Origin: Candidatus Villigracilis adiacens | GTDB taxonomy: Bacteria; Chloroflexota; Anaerolineae; Anaerolineales; Villigracilaceae | Reading direction: 5' to 3' | Length of the DNA stretch: 64,000 nt | Assembly: GCA_016703605.1 (NCBI GenBank) | Contig: JADJBU010000006.1 | Location: 1 to 64,000 of the forward strand | Translations under genes and position numbers: made by a program | Notes under the pieces: generated by a model | Told to the model about the DNA's origin: nothing | What the model saw: only the letters and a program-made list of their open reading frames with translations | Database searches by the model: none | Shown here: positions 42,972 to 50,917 of the stretch, one piece after another | Position numbering within the stretch: the first letter of the stretch is position 1 | How the letters are laid out: each line of letters starts with the position of its first letter

Positions 42972-43445
42972 ATGTTTCGTAACGGTTTCATCTTTCGACT
43001 GATCGGAGCCCTGCTCCTGCTGGGGCTGGTTGCTGGCGGCGCGTTCATGGCATACAATGCCGGTGTCGCGCAAGGAATCGCACAAGCGCCTGAAGTTGCT
43101 GTTGCCATTGAAAAGGCGGCAGAAAATGGGCAGGTCGCACCCATCCCGCCGATGTACGGCTACGGGTATGGATACGGTCACCCGCACGGATATGCCTTTG
43201 GCTATCGCCATCACTTCAATCCTTTTGGCGCGATCTGCTTCTCCTTCCTTTTCCTCTTCCTGTTCTTCGGCTTCATGAAAATGATCTTCTTCCGCCGAAT
43301 GCGGCATGGCTGGGGTCACCACGGACACTGGGGCAAAGGCTGGGAAGGTAACGTCCCGCCGCCTTTTGAAGAATGGCACAAACGCGCGCATGGCGAGAAA
43401 CCCGCGGAAGGTAATGAAGAATCCGCCAAGACAGAAGAGAAGTAA
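42972..43445 (+). CDS. His/Tyr/Gly-rich two-helix membrane protein
   Basis: 157 residues from the ATG with GGAGG five bases upstream. Membrane helix 1 is at about 6-28 and helix 2 at about 86-105. Between them is a YGYGYGYGHPHGYAFGYRHH segment, and after helix 2 a RHGWGHHGHWGKGW tail, both suited to binding metal ions. I know no enzymatic family for it. The two-component genes follow on the same strand after about 110 bp, and the regulatory block at 42753 lies upstream. A role as a metal- or stress-linked membrane partner is an inference. Confidence 0.7.
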   Translation: MFRNGFIFRLIGALLLLGLVAGGAFMAYNAGVAQGIAQAPEVAVAIEKAAENGQVAPIPPMYGYGYGYGHPHGYAFGYRHHFNPFGAICFSFLFLFLFFGFMKMIFFRRMRHGWGHHGHWGKGWEGNVPPPFEEWHKRAHGEKPAEGNEESAKTEEK

Positions 43446-43545
43446 CGAGTAACAAGTGATGAGTAACGACGAAGATCTTTTTCTCGTTACTCATTTCTCG
43501 CAACTTATTCTTTCATCCTTCATCTTTCATCCCTCTTCACTTATA
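43442..43545. repeat. Short-unit array with inverted partner
   Basis: AGTAACGAGTAACAAGTGAT and GAGTAACGA face TCGTTACTC, CATTTCTCGCAAC and CATCCTTCATC/TTTCATCCC units. The stop codon of the upstream gene lies in the first unit, and the array ends 9 bp before the response-regulator start. Confidence 0.55.
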
Positions 43546-43553
43546 CTCCCCCC

Positions 43554-44237
43554 ATGCCTGAACTTATCCTCGTTGTTGATGACGAACCCAAGATCGTGCG
43601 CATTGCGCGTGACTATCTTGAAAAGAACGGCTACCGCGTGGTGACTGCCGCAGACGGTCAAGCCGCGCTGACGGTTGCCCGCAATGAAAAGCCGGACTTG
43701 ATCGTGCTGGACTTGATGCTTCCCATCATGGACGGACGCGAAGTCTGCAAGGTACTGCGCCGCGAAAGCGACGTTCCCATCATCATGCTCACGGCTTTAG
43801 CCGAAGAAGTAGACCAGGTGACGGGTCTTGAGATCGGCGCGGATGATTACATCATCAAACCGTTCTCGCCGCGGGCGTTGGTGGCGCGGGTGCGGGCGAT
43901 CTTGCGCCGCAGCAAAGGCGAGGTCAAACCGCCGAGCCTCCTGCGTGTGGGAAAATTGGAAGTGGACCCAGACCGATACTCAGTGACTTTCAACGACGAG
44001 CCGGTCAAACTCACGCCCAACGAGTTTAAACTTCTACAACTATTAGCAACACGCCCCGGGCAAACGCTCACTCGCGAGCAATTGCTCGAAGACATGCATG
44101 GCATCGCCTCCAGCTTCGACAGAAGCGTGGACTCGCACATCAAGAACCTGCGCAAGAAACTTGAAACTGCTTCTGGAGAGAACATGATCGAAACCGTGTA
44201 TGGAATTGGCTATCGGTTTGTAGAGATCAGAGAATAG
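43554..44237 (+). CDS. OmpR/PhoB-family response regulator
   Basis: 227 residues. Receiver domain: acidic pair in VVDDEPKIV, phosphoacceptor Asp in LIVLDLMLPIMDG, Lys in DDYIIKPFSP. The C-terminal winged-helix DNA-binding domain (VKLTPNEFKLLQLLATRPGQ, SHIKNLRKKLE, VYGIGYRFV) is complete. It should be phosphorylated by the kinase encoded downstream. OmpR-type regulators bind 10-11-bp direct repeats, which fits the 11-bp units at 41678 and 42753, though no binding is shown. Element B copy 2 separates it from the kinase gene. Confidence 0.93.
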   Translation: MPELILVVDDEPKIVRIARDYLEKNGYRVVTAADGQAALTVARNEKPDLIVLDLMLPIMDGREVCKVLRRESDVPIIMLTALAEEVDQVTGLEIGADDYIIKPFSPRALVARVRAILRRSKGEVKPPSLLRVGKLEVDPDRYSVTFNDEPVKLTPNEFKLLQLLATRPGQTLTREQLLEDMHGIASSFDRSVDSHIKNLRKKLETASGENMIETVYGIGYRFVEIRE

Positions 44238-44277
44238 AGATTGGAGATTAGTAAGTGGTAAATTGTAATTACTAATC

Positions 44278-44409
44278 CTAACTGCTCAGCCTGTCATTTC
44301 GACGAGCGCCAGCGAGGAGAAATCCAGCGCAATATTGAAAAGGATTTCTCGTGGCGCCTCGCGCCACTCGAAATGACAAGGCAGGGTAGTGAATTGGCTG
44401 AGTAGTTAC
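44278..44409. mobile_element. MITE-like element B, copy 2
   Basis: 132 bp, starting CTAACTGCTCAGCC and ending GGCTGAGTAGTTAC. The 8-bp duplication TACTAATC flanks it (44270-44277 and 44410-44417). It lies inside a GAGATTAGTAA...TTACTAATCTCC array, splitting it. An internal GTCATTTCGA...TCGAAATGAC repeat is also present. Confidence 0.75.
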
Positions 44410-44441
44410 TACTAATCTCCAGTTACCAATTACCAATAACC

Positions 44442-45518
44442 ATGAAACATTTCCATCCCCCACATTCCGATCAACCCAGACGCTTCTCGTTCAAGCGCCG
44501 CAGCAGCGGACGAAAATTCTTTCCATTTGCATTTTTTTTCTTTGGCATTTTTTCACTTTTCTTTGGGGGTGTGGCTGCTATTTTATATTGGGCATTCTCT
44601 GAATTTTCGGGCTTTCGCAATATCTGGCTTTTAATTTGCGCGGCGCCCGTGGCAGTGTTCGTACTGGCAGTTTTCACGATGTTCACACTCTATATGCGTT
44701 TTGGGCAGCCGCTTAGCGACATGTTCAACGCCATTGATTCAGTCGCAGAAGGCAACCTCTCTGTGCGCGTGAAAGAGAGCAAGTCCGATATGTTCAGCGA
44801 ATTGGTCAAGCGCTTCAATAAGATGGTCGAGGAACTTGAACGCGCCGAACAACAGCGCCGCAATCTCACCGCCGACATTGCCCACGAACTGCGCACGCCC
44901 CTGCATATCATTCAAGGCAACCTCGAAGGCGTGCTGGATAAAGTCTACGAAGCGACGCCGGAGCATATCAACAACACACTGGATGAGACCAAACTGCTTG
45001 CCCGGCTGGTGGAGGATTTGCAGACTCTCTCCCTCGCCGAAACGGGACAACTTCCGCTTCACCCCACCCGCTTCCTGCTTGCCGATCTGACGGATGACCT
45101 CACTTCGAGTTTTTCCGCCCAAGCCGCATCGCAAGGTTTGGACTTGACCGTTCAGAACGCAGACCCAGACCAAACCATCACCGCAGACTATGACAGGCTC
45201 AACCAGGTGCTCACCAACCTCATCTCCAATGCCCTGCGGCACACGCCGTCGGGTGGGAAAATTTCCATCGAGGCAGAATCCATTCAAGGTCAAGAAAGAA
45301 GCGTGCGGATCAAGGTCAAGGATACAGGGTCAGGAATCGCATCCGAAGATATTCCGTTTATTTTTGACCGCTTTTGGCGCGGCGACAAATCGCGCACGAA
45401 CCGCAGCAACAGCGGGCTGGGATTGGCGATCTCGAAGCAGTTGATTCTTGCTCACAAGGGGACGATTGAAGTGGAGAGTGAAGTGGGCAAGGGCACGATG
45501 TTTGTGATCGAGTTATAA
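44442..45518 (+). CDS. Sensor histidine kinase, HAMP-containing
   Basis: 358 residues. Two membrane helices (about 28-50 and 65-85) with almost no periplasmic loop, then HAMP (FGQPLSDMFNAIDSVAEGNL), HisKA with the phosphoacceptor His in IAHELRTPLHII, and HATPase motifs NALRHTPSGG, DTGSGI and SGLGLAIS. The short outer loop suggests it senses within the membrane or through a partner such as the His-rich protein encoded upstream. It pairs with the regulator at 43554. A terminator follows. Confidence 0.93.
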   Translation: MKHFHPPHSDQPRRFSFKRRSSGRKFFPFAFFFFGIFSLFFGGVAAILYWAFSEFSGFRNIWLLICAAPVAVFVLAVFTMFTLYMRFGQPLSDMFNAIDSVAEGNLSVRVKESKSDMFSELVKRFNKMVEELERAEQQRRNLTADIAHELRTPLHIIQGNLEGVLDKVYEATPEHINNTLDETKLLARLVEDLQTLSLAETGQLPLHPTRFLLADLTDDLTSSFSAQAASQGLDLTVQNADPDQTITADYDRLNQVLTNLISNALRHTPSGGKISIEAESIQGQERSVRIKVKDTGSGIASEDIPFIFDRFWRGDKSRTNRSNSGLGLAISKQLILAHKGTIEVESEVGKGTMFVIEL

Positions 45519-45551
45519 AAAAAACTCCCCTGCCTGCGCGGGGGAGTTTTT
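45519..45551. terminator. Bidirectional terminator
   Basis: AAAAACTCCCC pairs with GGGGAGTTTTT around a GC-rich loop. It lies between the converging kinase and Yip1-family genes. Confidence 0.8.
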
Positions 45552-45564
45552 GCTTGGGTGAATT

Positions 45565-46320
45565 TTAGGGAGCCAATCCCTGGTTGATCTGCCCGAAGAC
45601 ATCGCCGATGACGGGTCCGAGCAACATCAAGCCGCCGATCACAACGCATCCACAGACAAACAGGATGACGAACAGGGGGATCAATACCGAGCCAGCCGCC
45701 TGCCCCCAACCGAAGCGATTGACACCCTTGACAGCCGCCATTTGCAGGTAGATGGCAAAGAACGACAAGCCAAGGGAGAAGATGCCGGTGCAAATTCCGA
45801 CAAATGGAATTGCGCCCAGCAGCGACAGGACCGAGGTGACGATGCTCAGCGGGAGCGAGATCGCGCCAAAGGCGTATGCGAGTTTGTCGTAGGAACCGGC
45901 GCCGCCAAATAATTTGGCGATCCACTGCACGATGGCGACGCCGAGCGCGAAGAAAACAATCGAGAGCAGACCGGCAATCGGGGCGGCGCAGACCCCTCCG
46001 GCGAGCGAGGCCAAAACCGAGCCAATATCACCGGCGGGAGCCGCTTGCGGCATATACTCCTCAAAGCCGGGGATTGGCATTTGCTGCGTGATGCCCATCG
46101 CCGTATAAATGGCGCGGACAATTGCCTGAAAAATTCCGGAGACCGTACCGGCAATGAAGACCCAGATGTAGGCGGTTTTGGCTGCCGCATCGGGACTGTC
46201 GGTGATCTCGATAAAGGTCTGTTCAGAAGGTTTGGTGTAGACCTTCGCCCAGACCTGGAACCAGCCAGCCACGCCGGGCTTGGATTCCATGACAGGGGCA
46301 TTCGAGGGGATTTGTTCCAT
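45565..46320 (-). CDS. Yip1-family membrane protein
   Basis: 251 residues with about five membrane helices after a soluble N-terminus. SPDAAAKTAYIWVFIAG, WIAKLFGGAGSYDKLAYAFG and a final VILFVCGCVVIGGLMLLGPV segment match the YIP1 domain as found in bacteria, where its function is unknown. The gene stands alone, with GGAGAA before the ATG. Confidence 0.75.
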   Translation of the reverse strand: MEQIPSNAPVMESKPGVAGWFQVWAKVYTKPSEQTFIEITDSPDAAAKTAYIWVFIAGTVSGIFQAIVRAIYTAMGITQQMPIPGFEEYMPQAAPAGDIGSVLASLAGGVCAAPIAGLLSIVFFALGVAIVQWIAKLFGGAGSYDKLAYAFGAISLPLSIVTSVLSLLGAIPFVGICTGIFSLGLSFFAIYLQMAAVKGVNRFGWGQAAGSVLIPLFVILFVCGCVVIGGLMLLGPVIGDVFGQINQGLAP

Positions 46321-46500
46321 TTTTCATTCTCCTTAATGTTGTGAGTTGGTCCGATGTAATTTTACGGCAGAATTGTCCGGATTCGATAGGGTTTGTAAAT
46401 TTGCAACGAAGCAAATATTCCCCGGGGATTTTCCGCCAAGGCAAACCTGACTATCCATACGCGGGGGGGGAAATGTGCGCAACATTTGGGGTGACAGCCT

Positions 46501-46530
46501 TGTAGAACAAGTCTATAGACTTGTTCTACG
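46501..46530. repeat. REP palindrome upstream of uvrC
   Basis: The same 30-bp palindrome as at 8831-8860, with one terminal mismatch. It ends 15 bp before the uvrC start codon, and no clear ribosome site lies between. Confidence 0.88.
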
Positions 46531-46545
46531 GTAGAATAGCCGCCA

Positions 46546-48417
46546 ATGGAAATTTCGGAGAAATTGCAGGGCATTCTCGCCACCCTGCCGGCGAAGCCGG
46601 GCTGTTACCTGTATCGCAACGCCGAAGGGACGATTATTTACGTCGGCAAGGCGATCAATTTGAAGAACCGCGTGCGGAGCTATTTTCACGCCGATTCAAG
46701 CCACGATAACAAGACCCGCCGCCTGGTGCGAGACATCGCCGATATTGAATGGATCGTAGTGGGGTCTGAACTTGAGGCGCTCATCCTTGAGATGAACCTC
46801 ATCAAGAAGCATCGCCCAAAGTACAACATCCGTTTGAAGGATGATAAACGCTATCCGTACATCAAAATCCATTGGAACGAACCGTTCCCGAAGATCACGG
46901 TCACCCGCCAAATGGAAGAGGACGGCTCACGTTATTTCGGTCCGTACACTTCGGCATGGGCGGTGTATCAGACCCTGGAAGTGCTGCGAAAGATCTTCCC
47001 GTACCTGACTTGTGACCGCGAGATCACGGGCAACGATCCGCGCGCGTGTTTGTATTACGATATCAAACTATGTACGGGTCCGTGCATTGGGGCGGTTTCA
47101 AAAGAAGGGTACCGCCAGATGATCTCAGACTTGATGGAATTTCTCAGCGGGCACAGCGAGCCGATCATTCAGCGGGTTGAGCTTGAAATGCAAAAAGCAT
47201 CCGATGAGATGCGCTTCGAAAAGGCGGCGGCACTGCGCGACCAACTCAAGGCGATGCAGTCGATCGTTGAACGGCAGAAGATCGTCTTTGGCACCGATTA
47301 CGCCGACTCGGATGTGATTGCGATGGCGCGCGAAGACGGCGAAGCCTGCGTGCAGATCTTCTTCATCCGCGGCGGCAAACTGATCGGGCGCGAATACTTC
47401 ATCCTCGAAGGGACGGAAGATACGACCGATAACCAGGTGATGGGAGAATTCGTCAAGCAGTTCTATACCGAAGCGGCAAATATCCCTGAACAGGTGATGC
47501 TGCCGCAGGAAATAGAAGAACGCATCATCGTTGCGCAATGGCTCAGGTCCAAACGCGGCGGCGAAAAAGTGGAACTGTTGGTTCCGAAAGAAGGTCAGCC
47601 AAAAGACCTGGTGCAGATGGCGACCGAAAACGCCACTGAAACCCTGACCTCGTTGCGGGCGCAATGGCAAGCCGATGCCCACCGGCAGGAGCAGGCGCTT
47701 TCGGATCTGCAAACGTATTTGAATTTACCCGCGCCGCCAAACCGGATCGAATGTTACGACGTCAGCCATACGCAGGGAGTCGCCACCGTCGGCGCGATGG
47801 TGGTCTTTGAGCAGGGTGTGCCGTCGAAAGGACTGTATCGCAAGTTCAACATCGAGTCCACGAGCATTGGCGCGCCAGATGATTTTGCGTCAATGGAAGA
47901 AATGCTCACGAGGCGCTTCCGGCGTTGGAAAGGCTCGCAGGACGCTGAGTCAAGCCCCGGGTCCAAAAAAGATGCGTCGTTTTCCTTCCTGCCAGACCTG
48001 ATCATCATTGACGGCGGTAAAGGGCAGCTGGGGCGCGTGGTCAAAGTCATGGAGCAGTTCGAACTAATGGATAAAGTGCCGGTGGTGGGGCTTGCCAAGC
48101 AGGAGGAGGAAATTTTCTTCCCGCACAAAAGCGAGCCGCTGTTGCTCCCCCGCCATTCGCAGGGACTCTATCTCGTGCAGAGAATCCGCGACGAGGCCCA
48201 TCGTTTTGGGATCACAGCGCATCGCAAAAAACGGACGAAGCTGGGTCTGGCTTCCCAACTGGATTCCATTCCGGGAATTGGTCCGACAAGAAGAAAGGCG
48301 CTCTTGAAACATTTCGGCTCTGTGGATAAGATTAAGGAAGCGAGTATCGAAGAGATGTTGACAGTAAAAGGGATGAACGAAACATCCGCGAAGAGCGTGA
48401 AGGCACATTTGGAGTAG
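46546..48417 (+). CDS. uvrC: Excinuclease ABC subunit C
   Basis: 623 residues, complete. The N-terminal GIY-YIG nuclease (PGCYLYRNAEGTIIYVGKA) makes the 3' incision; the UVR segment (MRFEKAAALRDQLKAMQSI) binds UvrB; the RNase H-like domain (CYDVSHTQGVATVGAMVVF, LIIIDGGKGQLG) makes the 5' incision; a C-terminal helix-hairpin-helix pair (SIPGIGPTRRKALLKHFGS) binds DNA. It acts in nucleotide excision repair. The start lies right behind a REP palindrome, so its mRNA leader would be almost all hairpin. Confidence 0.96.
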   Translation: MEISEKLQGILATLPAKPGCYLYRNAEGTIIYVGKAINLKNRVRSYFHADSSHDNKTRRLVRDIADIEWIVVGSELEALILEMNLIKKHRPKYNIRLKDDKRYPYIKIHWNEPFPKITVTRQMEEDGSRYFGPYTSAWAVYQTLEVLRKIFPYLTCDREITGNDPRACLYYDIKLCTGPCIGAVSKEGYRQMISDLMEFLSGHSEPIIQRVELEMQKASDEMRFEKAAALRDQLKAMQSIVERQKIVFGTDYADSDVIAMAREDGEACVQIFFIRGGKLIGREYFILEGTEDTTDNQVMGEFVKQFYTEAANIPEQVMLPQEIEERIIVAQWLRSKRGGEKVELLVPKEGQPKDLVQMATENATETLTSLRAQWQADAHRQEQALSDLQTYLNLPAPPNRIECYDVSHTQGVATVGAMVVFEQGVPSKGLYRKFNIESTSIGAPDDFASMEEMLTRRFRRWKGSQDAESSPGSKKDASFSFLPDLIIIDGGKGQLGRVVKVMEQFELMDKVPVVGLAKQEEEIFFPHKSEPLLLPRHSQGLYLVQRIRDEAHRFGITAHRKKRTKLGLASQLDSIPGIGPTRRKALLKHFGSVDKIKEASIEEMLTVKGMNETSAKSVKAHLE

Positions 48418-48425
48418 AGGTCAAA

Positions 48426-48740
48426 ATGCTTACAAAATCTGTAACGTTATCCAATCCGATCTACGAAATTCTCCAACAAACAACCGGCGACACAGACATC
48501 AACAGCGCCTTGTCGAAAATCCTCAAGGATTTCTTTCGATTGAAAACCGGCGCGTTGCGGGAACAAATCGCTGCATACGAAAAAAAATACGGCATGTCAT
48601 TTTCGGAATTCGAAAAAGCCTGCAAAGACGGCAGGATCGAAGACCCGAACTCCTATAAGGTGGAAAAAGACAATTGGGATTGGGAATTTTCCATTACCGA
48701 GCTGGAAGACTTGATGGAGTACGAGAAATGGCTTTCGTAG
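48426..48740 (+). CDS. Antitoxin-like small protein
   Basis: 104 residues. The N-terminal LTKSVTLSNPIYEILQQTT looks like the strand and first helix of a ribbon-helix-helix protein; the rest is acidic and helical and ends in Trp-rich DNWDWEF. It starts 8 bp after uvrC. Its stop lies 13 bp inside the next gene. The size, acidity and overlap suggest an antitoxin, but I do not recognise the family. Confidence 0.5.
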   Translation: MLTKSVTLSNPIYEILQQTTGDTDINSALSKILKDFFRLKTGALREQIAAYEKKYGMSFSEFEKACKDGRIEDPNSYKVEKDNWDWEFSITELEDLMEYEKWLS

Positions 48741-49063
48741 CCGTTTTTCAGTTCAGGCAAAACGTCGAACGGGTTTGTTCAGAGTCCGACTCAGTGATGC
48801 GAATCAGCATCCTGAGCGAAACCAACCGCCAGGTTCGCATGAGAATATTCCTTGCCAATCGCAGCATTTTGGATGTGTATTACAGCTCGAAGACCGGCAA
48901 AACGGCATTTTCCCAAATCAAGGATGAAAAACGCATATTTGGCGCGGACAACACGGGCGGCTGGCACTGGCATCCAGTCGAAGACCCGGAAGCGCATGTT
49001 TCGTCACCGATGGAAATCACCTTCGAAGAGTTTTGGAAGAAACTGGAATTAAGCCTGAAATGA
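48728..49063 (+). CDS. Toxin-like partner (TumE-like) of unknown function
   Basis: 111 residues from the ATG at 48728. ILDVYYSSKTGKTAFSQIKD and RIFGADNTGGWHWHPVEDPE resemble TumE/DUF6516-style toxins, in which a beta-strand core ends in a His-containing W-H-x-HP motif. The assignment is tentative. The start lies inside the preceding gene and the stop overlaps the following start as ATGA, so three genes form a tightly coupled unit. Confidence 0.45.
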   Translation: MAFVAVFQFRQNVERVCSESDSVMRISILSETNRQVRMRIFLANRSILDVYYSSKTGKTAFSQIKDEKRIFGADNTGGWHWHPVEDPEAHVSSPMEITFEEFWKKLELSLK

Positions 49064-49440
49064 AAGAAGTCTGGATCGTGGACGACGACGATGAAATGGC
49101 GCGGGCGATCAGCCTGATGCTGAAAGTGCTCGATTATCATTCGAAGCACTATAATCACGCGCGTCCCGCCGCGCAGGCGCTTTTGGCGGGTCAACGCCCC
49201 GACCTGTTGATCCTCGACATCAACATGCCGGAGGTCACCGGGCTGGACATGCTCGAATTCGTACGCCGCCGCAGGGAATGGAAACACCTGCCCGTCATCA
49301 TGCTCTCCTCCGAAGCCGCCGATGTGACGGTGGACAAAGCCATGCAGCTCGGCGCGGACGGCTACGTGATGAAACCTGTTACAATCGAGGAACTCGAAAA
49401 AACAATGGCGCAAGCCTTTTATAAACATCTTGAAAGGTAA
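49060..49440 (+). CDS. Stand-alone CheY-like receiver protein
   Basis: 127 residues: VWIVDDDDEMARAISLML with the acidic pocket, phosphoacceptor Asp in LLILDINMPEVTGLD, Lys in GYVMKPVTIEELEK. There is no output domain and no kinase nearby. The ATG at 49060 overlaps the previous stop by ATGA. A 49-residue membrane protein follows after 6 bp. It may act on a phosphorelay elsewhere in the genome. Confidence 0.85.
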   Translation: MKEVWIVDDDDEMARAISLMLKVLDYHSKHYNHARPAAQALLAGQRPDLLILDINMPEVTGLDMLEFVRRRREWKHLPVIMLSSEAADVTVDKAMQLGADGYVMKPVTIEELEKTMAQAFYKHLER

Positions 49441-49446
49441 GTTGAA

Positions 49447-49596
49447 ATGGCCGGAAGAAGCATAAAACGTCAGAAACAGATCGAAAGCGCGGATCAATCC
49501 GTGACAAGGCGGCGGAAGGTCTCGCAGTACCTCTTCGCATTTTTCGCATTTGTGGTCATTCTTTCGATGGTGGTTACCGCCTTCGCGACCTATTAG
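49447..49596 (+). CDS. 49-residue single-helix membrane protein
   Basis: A basic N-terminus (GRSIKRQKQIESADQ and RRRK) precedes one membrane helix (YLFAFFAFVVILSMVVTAFA) that ends the protein. It starts 6 bp after the receiver gene and is followed by a strong terminator. The layout suggests a tail-anchored protein with its N-terminus inside. No known family. Confidence 0.55.
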   Translation: MAGRSIKRQKQIESADQSVTRRRKVSQYLFAFFAFVVILSMVVTAFATY

Positions 49597-49618
49597 CGTC
49601 TCTTAATCATTATTCCCC

Positions 49619-49654
49619 GCGCGGCGCCTTTCCCTCCGGCGCCGCGCTTTCTTG
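49619..49654 (+). terminator. Rho-independent terminator
   Basis: GCGCGGCGCC pairs perfectly with GGCGCCGCGC over a 9-base loop, followed by TTTCTT. It closes the uvrC-to-receiver gene run. Confidence 0.85.
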
Positions 49655-49762
49655 TGCAAATCCGCCCTCCGGGTACCGCAAAGTTCACTTTGCGGCTGCA
49701 TGTACGATAATCCGGCAACCCGCAAGATAAATCCTGCGGCACAGTCCAATCAACGAGGAACC

Positions 49763-50839
49763 ATGCTCGACAAACTACAAGCCATCGAAGAACGATTCGA
49801 ACAACTGGGACAGGAACTGCTCGTGGTTGGCGTCGATTACAAACGCGCCGCCGAGATCAGCAAGGAGCGCACCGGTCTGGAACCCCTGATCGAAAAGGCA
49901 AGGGAATACCGCCAGGCTGTGAAAAGCCTCGAAGAAGCCAGGGAGATCATCCTCAACGAAAGCGACCCTGAGTTGATCGCGCTTGCCAAAGCCGATGTCT
50001 CCGACCTCGAACCCAAAATCGAAGACCTCGAAAAGGCGATCAAAGGTCTGCTCGTGCCGAAGGACCCGCGCGACGACAAGAACGTCATCGTCGAAATCCG
50101 CGCGGGCGCGGGCGGGGACGAAGCCGCCATCTTCGCCGCCGACCTCTTCCGCATGTATACCCGCTATTCCGACGGGCAAAAATGGAAGACCGAGATCATG
50201 TCTGAAAACGCCATCGGCGTGGGCGGATACAAGGAAATCATCTTTGAAGTGAAGGGCAGGGGCGCGTACTCCAAACTCAAATACGAGTCGGGCGTGCATC
50301 GCGTCCAGCGCGTGCCAGCCACCGAGTCGCAGGGACGCATCCACACCTCGACCGCCACTGTCGCAGTCATGGCGGAAGTGGAGGAAGTGGACGTGGACAT
50401 CCCCGAAACCGACATCGAGGTCGAAGTCTACCGTTCCTCCGGCGCGGGCGGGCAGAACGTGCAGAAGAACTCCACCGCCGTGCGCCTGTATCACAAACCC
50501 ACCGGCATGATCGTCACCTGCCAGGACGAACGCTCGCAACTGCAAAACAAACTCCGCGCCCTCTCCATTTTGCGCGCGCGGTTATACGACATCGAACTTG
50601 CGAAACAACAGGCAGAACTGGAAGCAGACCGCCGTTCGCAGGTCGGCTCCGGCGACCGCTCGGAAAAGATCCGCACCTACAATTACCCGCAAAGCCGCGT
50701 CACCGATCACCGCATCGGCTTGTCCAACTACAACCTCTCCGCCGTGATGGACGGCGACATTGACGGCTTCATTGACGAACTCACCACCCGCGACGAAGCC
50801 GGTAAACTCGCCGCCTCCGGCGTGGATGACGACGAATAA
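49763..50839 (+). CDS. prfA: Peptide chain release factor 1
   Basis: 358 residues. The GGQ motif is in SSGAGGQNVQKNSTAVRL. VEIRAGAGGDEAAIFAADLF and RVQRVPATESQGRIHTS are typical of release factors; the GGQ glutamine is the residue methylated by PrmC, encoded next. The stop-recognition tripeptide of RF1 should lie in the CPATES-like loop, read here as VPATES. I start at 49763 behind GAGGAA; the frame is open 37 codons further upstream through repeat-like sequence. Confidence 0.95.
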   Translation: MLDKLQAIEERFEQLGQELLVVGVDYKRAAEISKERTGLEPLIEKAREYRQAVKSLEEAREIILNESDPELIALAKADVSDLEPKIEDLEKAIKGLLVPKDPRDDKNVIVEIRAGAGGDEAAIFAADLFRMYTRYSDGQKWKTEIMSENAIGVGGYKEIIFEVKGRGAYSKLKYESGVHRVQRVPATESQGRIHTSTATVAVMAEVEEVDVDIPETDIEVEVYRSSGAGGQNVQKNSTAVRLYHKPTGMIVTCQDERSQLQNKLRALSILRARLYDIELAKQQAELEADRRSQVGSGDRSEKIRTYNYPQSRVTDHRIGLSNYNLSAVMDGDIDGFIDELTTRDEAGKLAASGVDDDE

Positions 50840-50855
50840 CATTAACCACTGAGGT

Positions 50856-50903
50856 CACGGAGAACACGGAGAAAAAACCTCTGTGGACTCTGTGTTCTCC
50901 GTG
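50856..50903. repeat. Inverted repeat between prfA and prmC
   Basis: CACGGAGAACACGGAG and CTCTGTGTTCTCCGTG are 15 of 16 complementary with a 16-base loop. The core GAGAACAC-GAG also occurs in element A copies 2 and 3. Confidence 0.65.
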
Positions 50904-50917
50904 GTGAAAAATATCCC

